A stretch of 36,287 bases of DNA from a bacterium (lineage in GTDB: Bacteria; SZUA-182; SZUA-191; JAJRXT01). Numbering within the stretch: the stretch's first letter is position 1; each line of letters begins with the position of its first letter. The position numbers were made by a program, and so were the translations under genes. Positions 1 through 9,256 of the stretch are shown here, piece after piece. Location: positions 1 through 36,287 of the forward strand of contig JAJRUS010000100.1 of NCBI GenBank assembly GCA_024277675.1. Reading direction: 5' to 3'. Under the pieces are notes generated by a model. That model did not search any database. It was not told the DNA's origin and worked only from the letters and a program-made list of their open reading frames with translations.

Positions 1-2
1 AG

Positions 3-1727
3 GTCAGGGAGGATTACCGGGCAGCCTGGGTAAAATTAATGCAGGCCAGGGAGGAAATACAATCATTCCCACAACTTAAAGCCATGAAGACCCTCAAGGA
101 GATAAATGAATCAATTAAACGGTTAATAGTCAACAAATTAGCCCCTGACCAATTGGAAGAAATCAGAATCCGTTATCCCAACGACTTTCCCGGCGGAGAA
201 GCCATTCTATGCCTGGCGGAAGTTGCCGACCAGGAGCTAAACTATGACCAGGCTGAAGTTTTATTAACCGAGTTTCTGACCGGGTTTCCCGACCACCCCC
301 GCTATCAGGAAGCCTGGGAGTTTAACCAAAAAATAGAACATGCTTTACTGGCCGACAGGAATAGCATAGGGTTGATTATCCCCTTAACCGGTAAATTCTC
401 GATTTATGGAGACATGGTGTTAAAGGGGGTAGAACTGGCGGTTGAGGAAGAAAATCGGGACAGAGAGACTAAAATCTCCTTAATAATCAAAGATTCCCAG
501 GGGAAACCGGCGCTGGCCAGTCAGGGGATGCAACAATTAATTACCGAAGATCGGGTAATCGGAGTCATAGGTCCGGTTTTAAGTAATTCAGCCCAGGCTG
601 CCGGCATAGTGGCCAACCGCTTACATACCCCGATGATTACCCCTACCGCTGGCGCCCAAGGCATTCCCGAACTGGGGCCCTATATATTCAGAAACTGCAT
701 GACCAGTACCCAACAGGCCCAGGCTATCGCCCGATTTGCGGTAGAAAAGATGTGCCTGCGAGAATTTGCGGTGCTCTATCCCTTAAATTCCTATGGGACG
801 GAATTTAAGGACATCTTTTGTTCCTATTTAAATCAGTTAGGCGCTAAGGTATTGGGTTTGGCTACTTATGAAGAAGGGGAAACCGATTTCCGCCGGCAGG
901 CGGAATATTTGAGCGATATGGAACCGGAGGCGATATTTGTCCCCGATTATGCGGATAAGGTGGTGCTGATTGCGCCTCAACTGGCTTTTTACGCCAATAC
1001 TGACAAACCCATCGAAGATCTGCCGTCGGATGTGGTGTTGGACGAAGGGGAAAGCCGGGCGGAGAAAAAAACGGAAGAACAGTTGTTGGCAGCCGAACTA
1101 AAAGAAGAGACCAGCAGCGGACGGTGGCTGGAAAATGGTGGGATAGAGGCCTCGCCGCCCACTATCATTCCACACAAGCGAAACCCGCTGGAAGTGGAAG
1201 CGGCAGAGGTAGAACCTCCACCGCCAGCCATCCCGAAGATATTCTTATTGGGCACTAATGGCTGGTACTCTCCTCAACTGGTTCGGGAAGGGGGAAAATT
1301 TGTAGAGCATGCCGTTTTTCCCACCGGATTTTATGTTAATAGCCCTTCTCCAATAGTACAAGCGTTCAATAGCAAATTCAAGGATCGCTTCTGGCAAACC
1401 CCCAACTTACTGGCTGCCCAGGCTTACGATGCTGCCCGAATGATTATCCATAATCTGAATGAAGGAATATCAGACCGCAATGCCCTCCAGCAGGCATTAT
1501 TAAATATGCAGAATTTTCCAGGCATATCCGGGGTTACCAGTTTCACCCTGGCAGGGGATTCCCAAAAAGAGTTATTTATCATAGGCGTCGAGAATGGCCG
1601 CATCAAACAGTTAACAGGGGATGAGGCCTGGTTGTGTGCTATGCCGGCCGATCTTAAGCCGGAAGAAATACTTAAAGAAGACAAGCGGGTGATTGATAAC
1701 CCAGGAAAATTGACAAACAGCGAATAG
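3..1727 (+). CDS. TPR / type 1 periplasmic-binding protein (LpoA- or LivK-like), 5'-truncated
   Basis: The frame is open to the window edge upstream of the first ATG (position 39), with helical, charged residues typical of a TPR tail, so the true start lies outside the window. Numbering from the ATG at 39, residues 1-105 look like TPR helices. From about residue 108 (NSIGLIIPLTGKFSIYGD) a type 1 periplasmic-binding fold begins, with the family's 'IGPVLSNSA' and 'TPTAG' segments. This fold binds amino acids or similar ligands in LivK proteins and activates penicillin-binding proteins in LpoA; TPR plus this fold resembles the LpoA type. An acidic and proline-rich stretch at about residues 315-395 looks like an insertion inside the domain. 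Export cannot be judged because the N-terminus is missing. It precedes the symporter by a short gap. Family assignment is solid; the ligand is unknown. Confidence 0.8.
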   Translation, partial: VREDYRAAWVKLMQAREEIQSFPQLKAMKTLKEINESIKRLIVNKLAPDQLEEIRIRYPNDFPGGEAILCLAEVADQELNYDQAEVLLTEFLTGFPDHPRYQEAWEFNQKIEHALLADRNSIGLIIPLTGKFSIYGDMVLKGVELAVEEENRDRETKISLIIKDSQGKPALASQGMQQLITEDRVIGVIGPVLSNSAQAAGIVANRLHTPMITPTAGAQGIPELGPYIFRNCMTSTQQAQAIARFAVEKMCLREFAVLYPLNSYGTEFKDIFCSYLNQLGAKVLGLATYEEGETDFRRQAEYLSDMEPEAIFVPDYADKVVLIAPQLAFYANTDKPIEDLPSDVVLDEGESRAEKKTEEQLLAAELKEETSSGRWLENGGIEASPPTIIPHKRNPLEVEAAEVEPPPPAIPKIFLLGTNGWYSPQLVREGGKFVEHAVFPTGFYVNSPSPIVQAFNSKFKDRFWQTPNLLAAQAYDAARMIIHNLNEGISDRNALQQALLNMQNFPGISGVTSFTLAGDSQKELFIIGVENGRIKQLTGDEAWLCAMPADLKPEEILKEDKRVIDNPGKLTNSE

Positions 1728-1732
1728 TTTAT

Positions 1733-1748
1733 GGGAGTTATATAAATT
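1733..1748 (+). promoter_or_regulatory. Shine-Dalgarno site pointing to an ATT start for the AGCS gene
   Basis: GGGAG at 1733-1737 lies 8 nt before an in-frame ATT (1746-1748). Translation from there would add ILNEW before the ATG at 1761. An in-frame TAA at 1743-1745 rules out anything longer. The ATG at 1761 has no comparable site at proper spacing. This supports, but does not prove, a rare ATT initiation codon. Confidence 0.4.
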
Positions 1749-1760
1749 CTAAACGAGTGG

Positions 1761-3125
1761 ATGGGGGTGGTTTCTGGCTTTGTATGGGGCCTGCCGCTAA
1801 TTATTATACTGGTGGGCAGCGGGATTTTCCTGACCCTGCGATTACGGTTTATCCAATTCCGGGGGATTGGTTATAGCATTAGACTGTTGGCCGGCAAGTA
1901 TGACCATCCTAATCAGCCGGGGCAAATTTCCCATTTTCAGGCTTTAAGTGCGGCCCTTTCAGCCACTATCGGTACCGGCAATATTGCCGGTGTAGCCACC
2001 GCTATTGCTACCGGCGGCCCGGGGGCTGTGTTCTGGATGTGGGTTACCGCCGTGCTGGGTATGGCCATAAAGTTTTCTTCTTGTCTGTTGGCAGTTAAAT
2101 ATCGTGTGGTAGCGGCGGATGGTACGGTCAAGGGTGGCCCGATGTATTATATTGAACAAGGGCTGGGATCCGCTTTTAAGCCATTGGCTATGTTGTTCGC
2201 TTTATGTACGGCAGTGGCCGCCCTGGGAATCGGCAATATGGTACAGTCCAATTCAGTGGCGGATGCCCTGTATGGATTGGCGGGCGGCGGCGCCCATAAC
2301 TCAGCCTTAATCTTTCGCCTGGGGGTAGGTTTAACACTGGCGGCGCTGACTGCATTGGTGATTGTGGGTGGAATAGAGCGTATTGGCCGGGTAGCCAGTT
2401 TTCTGGTGCCCATTATGTCGGTGGCCTATGTAGCCTGTGCCATGGTTATTATCATTTCTCAGTTGGACCGGGTTTACCCGGCGATAAGCTTGATTATGGA
2501 ACATGCCTTTACTCCGTTGGCCGCCACTGGTGGTTTCCTGGGTTCCTCGGTATTGCTGACCATCAGGATGGGGGTGGCCCGGGGCATTTTTTCTAATGAA
2601 TCAGGACTGGGAACAGCGCCCATGATTCATGCCGCCAGCCGCACCGATGAGCCGATACAGCAGGGGCTGGTAGCCATGCTCGGCCCCCTTATAGACACGC
2701 TGGTGATTTGCAGCATGACCGCTTTAGTAATTATATTAAGCGGCAGTTGGCAAAGCGGGCTGAATGGCGCCCCGCTTACTTCAAGCGCTTTCAATCAGTT
2801 TTTACCCGGCCTGGGGGAGCTGATTGTCAGCCTGGGCCTGGCCTTGTTTGCTTACTCCACTTTGATTAGCTGGTATTACTATGGAGAGCGGGGCATAGAA
2901 TACTTATTAGGCGCCCGGACTATCACCCCCTATAAGTGGTTGTATCTTATGGCTATACCGCTGGGAGCGGTGGCCAGACTGGAGCTTGTGTGGGGGTTTG
3001 CCGATATTGCCAACGGTTTTATGGCGCTACCCAATTTAATTGCTGTGCTGGGACTCTCCGGCGTAGTATACGCCAATACTGCCGATTACTATAAACGGCG
3101 GGTCAAACTAAAGGGTGAGGGATAA
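1761..3125 (+). CDS. Sodium:alanine symporter, AGCS family
   Basis: A 454-residue polytopic membrane protein with the conserved AGCS segments: 'RLRFIQFR' near the N-terminus, 'GTGNIAGVATAI' and 'GPGAVFWMW' (residues ~70-95), 'GGPMYYIEQGLG' (~125-137) and 'GIFSNESGLGTAP' (~275-290). Family members couple Na+ (or H+) entry to uptake of alanine or glycine. Length is normal. The first ATG (1761) has no good ribosome site, and family proteins usually have a few more N-terminal residues; see the separate entry on a possible ATT start at 1746. It is followed after 3 bp by fxsA, so the two are probably co-transcribed. Confidence 0.93.
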   Translation: MGVVSGFVWGLPLIIILVGSGIFLTLRLRFIQFRGIGYSIRLLAGKYDHPNQPGQISHFQALSAALSATIGTGNIAGVATAIATGGPGAVFWMWVTAVLGMAIKFSSCLLAVKYRVVAADGTVKGGPMYYIEQGLGSAFKPLAMLFALCTAVAALGIGNMVQSNSVADALYGLAGGGAHNSALIFRLGVGLTLAALTALVIVGGIERIGRVASFLVPIMSVAYVACAMVIIISQLDRVYPAISLIMEHAFTPLAATGGFLGSSVLLTIRMGVARGIFSNESGLGTAPMIHAASRTDEPIQQGLVAMLGPLIDTLVICSMTALVIILSGSWQSGLNGAPLTSSAFNQFLPGLGELIVSLGLALFAYSTLISWYYYGERGIEYLLGARTITPYKWLYLMAIPLGAVARLELVWGFADIANGFMALPNLIAVLGLSGVVYANTADYYKRRVKLKGEG

Positions 3126-3128
3126 ATT

Positions 3129-3521
3129 ATGCTATTCAGACTGTTGTTGGTTTTTACTATAATACCTGTAATCGAGCTGGCGGTGCTGATTAAGGTAGGG
3201 GGTATTATCGGCACTTTCAACACAATTATGATAATTTTAGCTACCGGTATGTGGGGGGCTATGCTGGCCAAGTCGCAGGGGCTGTTGGTACTACAACGGA
3301 TAAAAGAGAATATGGCGGCGGGCATAATGCCTGCCGAAGAGCTGTTTAACGGGGCGCTGATATTGGTGGGCGGGGCGTTGCTGCTTACCCCCGGATTTGT
3401 TACCGATCTGCTGGGATTGTTGTTTTTAATTCCGCAGACCAGGGTTTTGATTAAGCGATATATTGAGCGTTGGATTCAACATAGGATAGATTCGGGCCGT
3501 ACTTATACTTATTGGGACTGA
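3129..3521 (+). CDS. fxsA: FxsA family membrane protein
   Basis: A 130-residue protein matching FxsA in length and pattern: an N-terminal hydrophobic segment with 'IPVIELAVLIKVGG' (residues ~12-25), then 'GALILVGGALLLTPGFVTD' (~75-94), the hallmark of the family, and a basic tail. About three to four membrane segments are visible. FxsA is an inner-membrane protein known from E. coli for affecting exclusion of phage T7 by F plasmids; its normal role is unknown. GAGG 9 nt before the ATG supports the start. It sits 3 bp after the symporter gene and 5 bp before the glycosyltransferase. Confidence 0.92.
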   Translation: MLFRLLLVFTIIPVIELAVLIKVGGIIGTFNTIMIILATGMWGAMLAKSQGLLVLQRIKENMAAGIMPAEELFNGALILVGGALLLTPGFVTDLLGLLFLIPQTRVLIKRYIERWIQHRIDSGRTYTYWD

Positions 3522-3526
3522 AAAAC

Positions 3527-5239
3527 ATGCAATTTAAATTGATACGAGAAAATAAGCTGGTTTTTTTGTGCTTTCTGATAGCCACTATATTATTGCTTAA
3601 GAATCTGGGCAACATGTATCTTTGGACCGATGAAGCAAACAGTGCCGTGCCGGCCAAAAATATTCTCCAATTCGGTTATCCCTCAAATTTTGACGGTCGC
3701 AATATAGTCCAACACTATTGGAATTATGATGGTGAGTTAAAGCTATCGCCTTTCTATCGCACTACTACCTGGCTGCATTTATATGTAGCCGCCCTTTCGT
3801 TCAAGCTCCTGGGAATAAATACCTTTGCCGCCCGCTTTCCCTTTGCCTTGATAGGGCTGGGAGTAATCATTTCCCTCTTCCTGTTATTGAGGAAATACAA
3901 AGCGGATAAATTTATTATTAATACCAGCGTACTATTGCTGACCCTCAATGTGTTTTTCCTTATACATATGCGGCAATGCCGCTATTATAGCATGGCCACA
4001 CTCTTTACCCTGCTGGCCGCCTGGGCCTATCTGGACTTTTACCAAAACGGAAAGAAGACCAAATTTATCATTTATTCCGTGTTGCTGTTTTTGTCCATGC
4101 ACTCTGCTTATCCAATTCTCATGTTGGCGGTAGCCATTCACGCCCTACTCTTTTTTAAGCGCGGGATAATTAAGGGATTGCTTATTGCCTGGGGTTGGAT
4201 GAGTCTGGTGGTAGTGCCGGTTATTATTTTTCTCAGGCTTTGGGAGCGGCCTATTGATCTTATGGGGCTGGGGCACTATTTCAAAGGCATGGCGCATCTT
4301 CGCCTGCTCAGCTATTTAGTGTATTTGAACGACTATATGATTCCCTTTGTACTTGTGGCTATATATTTGATCTGGAAGGCCAAGCGCAGGGAATTAACCA
4401 TTGAAAGGCTTAAAAACAACCAATTACTGACCTTCAGCGCAATTCTGCTGGCAGTGGCGGTAGTGTTTCTGGCTATAGTTGCCCCGCACAATTTTCGTTT
4501 TATTGTACCCTATATTCCCTTCAGCATTATCATATTAAGCTATATTCTATGTTTTCTAAAAAAACGCACCAACCTTTATGTAGTTATCTTACTAATACTT
4601 GTACTGGTAACTACCAACTTTATCCACCAGGCGCCCTACTATTTAAGCTATATTACCAGGCGGCCTGTGGTAAAGAAGGTGTTGACCGATGTTGATGAAA
4701 AATTAAAGGGTAAAGAAATTGCCGGGTTTCCAATGCTCAGGCTCAGTTGGCTCAATTATAAAATGGGGGTTTTCTTAAATCCGACTTCCTGGCTTTATCG
4801 TTACCTGTATGAAATTACCCACGACTATGATGGGCCTAATGAGGGAATATCTAAATACATCAACCAACATGCCGGCCCGGACGATATCGTAAAGGCCACT
4901 TATGGAGATTTTATCTACCAATTCTACACCAATCGCATTGTTATTCCCCGGGGACAGTTTGAAAATGAAATAATGCCCGATTGGTGGGTTTTCAGGGGGG
5001 CCTGGTGGCATCATGGACTGCTGAATAAATATAAGGCTGTGTTAGACCGTGATTATGAAAAAATAGTGCTCAATTACCCGGAACTTCGCTGGGGCAATCT
5101 ACCGAATCCGGATTATCACAAATTCAAGACAGTGGAAGATGCCCCCAGGGTAGTTATTTATCGGCGGAAAAAATCTAAAACTCCCCAGGAAATTGCCCGG
5201 AACAAAGAGCTTATCAAGCAAATGTGGCCATGGAAGTAG
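3527..5239 (+). CDS. GT39/ArnT-like membrane glycosyltransferase
   Basis: An integral membrane protein of 570 residues from the ATG at 3527. An in-frame TTG at 3512 would overlap fxsA and is less likely. A first membrane helix is followed by 'YLWTDEANSA' (residues ~32-41), whose Asp-Glu in the first periplasmic loop matches the catalytic acidic motif of GT-C enzymes such as ArnT and protein O-mannosyltransferases. About ten more hydrophobic segments follow up to residue ~370, then a ~200-residue soluble C-terminal domain rich in Trp/Tyr. Such enzymes transfer a sugar from a polyprenyl-phosphate donor to lipid or protein outside the membrane. The acceptor here is unknown. The 3' end overlaps the radical SAM gene, so the two are translationally linked. 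Confidence 0.82.
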   Translation: MQFKLIRENKLVFLCFLIATILLLKNLGNMYLWTDEANSAVPAKNILQFGYPSNFDGRNIVQHYWNYDGELKLSPFYRTTTWLHLYVAALSFKLLGINTFAARFPFALIGLGVIISLFLLLRKYKADKFIINTSVLLLTLNVFFLIHMRQCRYYSMATLFTLLAAWAYLDFYQNGKKTKFIIYSVLLFLSMHSAYPILMLAVAIHALLFFKRGIIKGLLIAWGWMSLVVVPVIIFLRLWERPIDLMGLGHYFKGMAHLRLLSYLVYLNDYMIPFVLVAIYLIWKAKRRELTIERLKNNQLLTFSAILLAVAVVFLAIVAPHNFRFIVPYIPFSIIILSYILCFLKKRTNLYVVILLILVLVTTNFIHQAPYYLSYITRRPVVKKVLTDVDEKLKGKEIAGFPMLRLSWLNYKMGVFLNPTSWLYRYLYEITHDYDGPNEGISKYINQHAGPDDIVKATYGDFIYQFYTNRIVIPRGQFENEIMPDWWVFRGAWWHHGLLNKYKAVLDRDYEKIVLNYPELRWGNLPNPDYHKFKTVEDAPRVVIYRRKKSKTPQEIARNKELIKQMWPWK

Positions 5240-7563
5240 GCCCGGCCGCTCCCCGGATATTGTTTGTTTATGCTACTGCCGGCGGTAGCTCCTATCACCT
5301 GGGCGCCGCTTATATTCAGGCTTACCTTAAACGCCGGGACTTAAGCAGCCGCCAGTTCATTCAGCCGGCTGATACCAACCTCGAAGAATGGGTGGCGCGA
5401 ATTTTAGCGGTAGGCTCAAGGATTATCGGCTTTACCTGTTATGACAAAAACTACTATATCTCCAAGCTGCTTGCTCAACGCCTGAAGCATTACTATCCGG
5501 AAGTGATTATTATCTTTGGCGGCCCCACGGCCAGCTTCCTGGATCGGCTGATTATGCAGGATTGCCCGGCCATCGATATATGTGTGCGGGGGGAGGGAGA
5601 GCATACTGTCGGCAAATTACTAAAACAGCTACCGGACGAAGACCGGCTTGAATATATCCCCGGCATTACCTTCCGCCAGGGAAAACGACTGATTAGAACC
5701 CCCCTGGCCGCACCCGATTCCAGCTTAAATCAGACTGATGCCTTGGATGTTTTCCCTTCACCCTTTCTGGAAGGCACAATCCCGCCGGAATTTATTACCG
5801 GTGTGGGGCTGACCACCGCACGCGGTTGTCCATATAACTGTACTTATTGCAACTTCAGTTCAATTTCAGGCAAAGCCATCCGCTACCATTCACCAACCAG
5901 AATTATCGCTGAACTAAAACACATAGAAGCTACGCTCAGCCATACTAAAGCCAAGGGGCAAAAGGCGCGACTGGCGATAAATGACGATATATTTACCCTG
6001 GACATAGAACGGGCCAAACACATCTGTCGGCTGATCATCGAACAGCGGTTTGAACGGTTGGAGCTATTTGCGGAAACCAGAGCGGATAAGGTGGATGAGG
6101 AATTGTTGCAACTATTATATGCGGCGGGGGTCAGGGAGATAAATTTTGGCTTAGAGAGCGCGGTGCCGCGGGTATTAAATGCGGTGAAAAAGGTGCGTAG
6201 CGGAAGTGGGCAGGTGGACAGTTTTAAGTTAGAGAAAAAGTTCATCGCCCGGTTGAAAGAATGCGTACAGCAGGCTAAAGTAATCTGGCTTAACCCCACC
6301 GTAAGCATTATCAGCGGCCTGCCCACCGAAACCCTGGCGGATGCCGAATATACTGTTCAGTGGGTTAAAGAACTTAACGTCACTAACTACTTCCATAATA
6401 CATTGAATATTTATGCCGGTACTGAATTATTTCGCACCCACCCCCGCTATGGATTACGGATGAGAAGGTCGGCCACTATGCTGCCCTTCTATCATCAAAT
6501 GGCCTATGACCTTAATCGGGTGCCGGTGATTTCCGAGCGCCACAGCTACTTTAAATATAAGTTGATAATGGAGGAAGCCAAGGCTCAGCAGGTCTTACGG
6601 CTATGGGGGGTGGAGCCTGGTCATGAGTCTTTGTTAAGGGATATATTAATAACCGGGTACCCGGTATTGGGGACGGAGCTTATCAACTGGCTGACCCATA
6701 ATACCAGCTTATCCACCCAGTTGTGTGTCTGGGAGAAGCCAGCCACGGGCTGGACTGATTATAAACAGAGTATAAGCCAAATGGTGGCTCAGCAGGCCCC
6801 GGTGCCACAGTTAGACCACTTGCTCCGGCAGCCGGCGCCCCAGTTGCCTTATATCCAGAGATATGTCTGGGCCTCAGGATTGAGCGCCGATGGATTTTAT
6901 CCGCCGCATTTGCACAGTTTTTATCTTGGCCGATTAAAAGATTTTGATCGCTTACAAGCAGCTTTGCCGGAAATATTGCCGGCCAGAAGTATATGCCTGT
7001 TCTTGCTGGAAGCTGCACCGGATTTTACCGTATTTGAACAATTAATCAAGAAACTTGAGGCCGGCCTGACCGCTATTCCACCGCTATTTATGGATTATCG
7101 CTGTGGAATCATGGATGAATGCCGCTGGTCGGCCACTGCCTGCCCGGCCCCCGGATTATCAAAGCTTAACTTGAGTGAGCACGGCATAAGCTCCTGTATC
7201 AACGGCCGGGTAATCGGGCAGCTTGGCGAGGCACCTTCACTTATTAAGGCTCGATTGCAGACTTTGAAGAAAAAAACCGGGCAGGAAAGGGGTTGCAGGC
7301 ATTGTGCTGTACAAGCTGTTTGCTCCCGCTGTTTGTTTCCTTATCCATTAGTTGATGTTGGTTATTGTGATTTTAGAAGAGCCCACCCTCAGTTGGGCGA
7401 AGTGATGCAACTTTTATCATACTTACGCAAAATATTCCTGTATCGGCAGTTGCCGGCGGCCGTCTTTACTGATTTTTTCCCCCGGCTTAAAGCTGAACAT
7501 GTTGTTGAAATAGAGCGCTTTATAAAGGCCTGTGACCTGTACCGGCAGGCTAAACAGTTTTAG
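5224..7563 (+). CDS. B12-binding radical SAM protein with SPASM-like C-terminus
   Basis: A 779-residue protein from GTG 5224; ATG 5230 is also possible. Residues ~10-160 form a cobalamin-binding domain ('IGFTCYDKNYY', 'IIFGGPTAS', 'RGEGEHT'). The radical SAM core follows, with C202-x3-C206-x2-C209 for the 4Fe-4S cluster, 'AINDDIF' and 'INFGLESA'. The C-terminal third holds a SPASM-like pattern: 'ISSCINGRVIGQLGEAP', then C691-x2-C694-x5-C700-x2-C703-x11-C715, which would bind auxiliary Fe-S clusters. B12 radical SAM enzymes often do methylations or rearrangements, and SPASM enzymes often modify peptides or proteins. The combination suggests a maturase, but no substrate gene is evident. The 16-bp overlap with the upstream glycosyltransferase links the two. 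Domain calls are firm; the reaction is unknown. Confidence 0.88.
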   Translation: MAMEVGPAAPRILFVYATAGGSSYHLGAAYIQAYLKRRDLSSRQFIQPADTNLEEWVARILAVGSRIIGFTCYDKNYYISKLLAQRLKHYYPEVIIIFGGPTASFLDRLIMQDCPAIDICVRGEGEHTVGKLLKQLPDEDRLEYIPGITFRQGKRLIRTPLAAPDSSLNQTDALDVFPSPFLEGTIPPEFITGVGLTTARGCPYNCTYCNFSSISGKAIRYHSPTRIIAELKHIEATLSHTKAKGQKARLAINDDIFTLDIERAKHICRLIIEQRFERLELFAETRADKVDEELLQLLYAAGVREINFGLESAVPRVLNAVKKVRSGSGQVDSFKLEKKFIARLKECVQQAKVIWLNPTVSIISGLPTETLADAEYTVQWVKELNVTNYFHNTLNIYAGTELFRTHPRYGLRMRRSATMLPFYHQMAYDLNRVPVISERHSYFKYKLIMEEAKAQQVLRLWGVEPGHESLLRDILITGYPVLGTELINWLTHNTSLSTQLCVWEKPATGWTDYKQSISQMVAQQAPVPQLDHLLRQPAPQLPYIQRYVWASGLSADGFYPPHLHSFYLGRLKDFDRLQAALPEILPARSICLFLLEAAPDFTVFEQLIKKLEAGLTAIPPLFMDYRCGIMDECRWSATACPAPGLSKLNLSEHGISSCINGRVIGQLGEAPSLIKARLQTLKKKTGQERGCRHCAVQAVCSRCLFPYPLVDVGYCDFRRAHPQLGEVMQLLSYLRKIFLYRQLPAAVFTDFFPRLKAEHVVEIERFIKACDLYRQAKQF

Positions 7564-7651
7564 CTGATTCATGAACAATTTTTTCTGCTGGGAGTTTGTC
7601 GGACTCACGTTATTTTAAGGGCAACTTGATTTATGTGCCGGGGCCCCACGT

Positions 7652-9208
7652 ATGTATCTTTATTATAATAAAAGTCGGCTGATTGTAATAATAATTGGCT
7701 TGTGCCTGTTAATATGCTGTAGCCACCGGGAAAAAAAGATCCCGGTTTATGTGCAGGTTATGGATCTGTTGGAGCGGGCCGAAAATACCGCTGATTTTGC
7801 CACCAAGGAAGCCTGTATCAGTCAGGCCGTGGAGTTTCATCCCAATAAATGGCTGCTGTTAGAAACTCTCTACATAGAACACGCCCGGGCGCAGGAACAA
7901 TTGGAAGATAAGATATTTTACTTAAACCAGGCCATAAAAACCGTAAACAAATATTCTATCGACTATCACAGCCTTGAAATACACCGTGAGATCGGCGCCC
8001 TGTATTATGAAAATCAGCATATTGAGCAAGCCTTAGCCAGCTATAACAAGATGATGCAGATCGAGTTAAAGTACATAAGCCAGCGACAGGATAATGATTT
8101 CATCTTCAAATCACTATTTACTCAATACCTCGATGATTGTTTAATGGTGGGGAAGATTTACCTGGATGTCGGGGATACGACCAAGGCTTTATATTATTTT
8201 AAGGAAAGCCGAAAATACTTTCGTGAATTACAGCAAACCGCTTACAAAGATAAAACCCTGTTTACATATCTTGCCGATAAATTTATCCAACTGGGAGATA
8301 TATACGAAGGGCTTGGCCGGGATGAAGATAAAATAAGCTGTTATGAACTGGGGATAAAATTCCAGTTGCTTGATTTGGAATATAGGCTTGATAACCGAAG
8401 CCTTGAGCCTGCTATAGAGCAAGCATTGAAAACCATTGTAGCGTTTCGGAAAATCGATGCGGGAAAAGAGCTGGCCGCCGAAAAGTCGTGGGCAAAATTT
8501 CTGCTGGCCAAGTATTACGCTGAACAGGATATGCGGGAATCTGCTATTGATTTTACTATGCAAGTACTTGATTCAGATTTTGAATACCTGCCCAATGTGG
8601 GAAATATAATGACCATAATGCGCTATATTCCCCGGCAGTTTATATTCAGTCAGGAAAATCAGTATGAGATACATATCAGGGATCACAACCGACGATTATT
8701 AGAGCTTATGCTGAAGAAATATCATGCTATCAGCAAGACCTTTTATAAACGATTTACCTTAGAGGATTTGCACAATTGGCTGCTTATATCTTTATTGGTT
8801 GAAGATTATGCCGATATTCGACTGATTTTGAAAAAAACTATTGAACTAAAACCGGAACGATATGCGGAAAAGAAAATCAGGCTGTGGAACATGATTTTAC
8901 ATAATATAGGGGTAGTCTATTTCAGGAAATCATCTTATCGGCGGGCTGAATTCTATTTGAAAAGATATTACCAGTATGCCAAAGATTTATTGTCTACCTT
9001 CAATTTAGCGGTTATTTATTTGACCATGAATGACTTTAATAAAGCGCAACCGCTGCTATTGGAATATAAAAAACAATATCCGGGCACAGCATTCTCCAAT
9101 GCGGTAGAAAAATATTTAAGCGATTCAGCAACATACCTGACTGCCGGCAATCCGGGATCGCTTTTCCCCATTAAACTGGAACAAAGCATAGTCCCCATTG
9201 CCAAATAG
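7652..9208 (+). CDS. TPR-repeat putative lipoprotein
   Basis: A 518-residue protein. The N-terminus has basic residues, a hydrophobic stretch (IVIIIGLCLLI, residues ~11-21) and Cys22/Cys23 followed by SHREKK, which reads as a lipoprotein signal, though the lipobox is not ideal. The rest is helical with degenerate TPR units, clearest at ~115-150 (alternating 'GALYYENQHIEQALASYNKM'), ~165-200 ('GKIYLDVGDTTKALYYF'), ~215-235 and ~420-480. TPRs mediate protein-protein contacts. It lies 88 bp after the B12 radical SAM gene on the same strand and may be a scaffold for that cluster. No catalytic motif is seen. Confidence 0.75.
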   Translation: MYLYYNKSRLIVIIIGLCLLICCSHREKKIPVYVQVMDLLERAENTADFATKEACISQAVEFHPNKWLLLETLYIEHARAQEQLEDKIFYLNQAIKTVNKYSIDYHSLEIHREIGALYYENQHIEQALASYNKMMQIELKYISQRQDNDFIFKSLFTQYLDDCLMVGKIYLDVGDTTKALYYFKESRKYFRELQQTAYKDKTLFTYLADKFIQLGDIYEGLGRDEDKISCYELGIKFQLLDLEYRLDNRSLEPAIEQALKTIVAFRKIDAGKELAAEKSWAKFLLAKYYAEQDMRESAIDFTMQVLDSDFEYLPNVGNIMTIMRYIPRQFIFSQENQYEIHIRDHNRRLLELMLKKYHAISKTFYKRFTLEDLHNWLLISLLVEDYADIRLILKKTIELKPERYAEKKIRLWNMILHNIGVVYFRKSSYRRAEFYLKRYYQYAKDLLSTFNLAVIYLTMNDFNKAQPLLLEYKKQYPGTAFSNAVEKYLSDSATYLTAGNPGSLFPIKLEQSIVPIAK

Positions 9209-9234
9209 AAACACCGCTAAAGTGTCGCCAATAA

Positions 9235-9256
9235 TGGCTGAATTAACCATCAGCCA
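9235..9256. terminator. Hairpin between convergent genes
   Basis: TGGCTGA (9235-9241) and TCAGCCA (9250-9256) form a perfect 7-bp stem with an 8-nt loop between the convergent TPR lipoprotein and miaA genes. There is no clear T-run on either side, so its role as a terminator is tentative. Confidence 0.35.

Noticed and set aside
5883-6326. 147-codon open frame opposite the radical SAM core
   Set aside because: Shadow of a well-supported gene; the translation has no recognisable domain.
7571-7618. 15-codon ORF (MNNFFCWEFVGLTLF) right after the B12 radical SAM gene, as a possible peptide substrate
   Set aside because: No ribosome binding site, no leader-like region and a length easily reached by chance.
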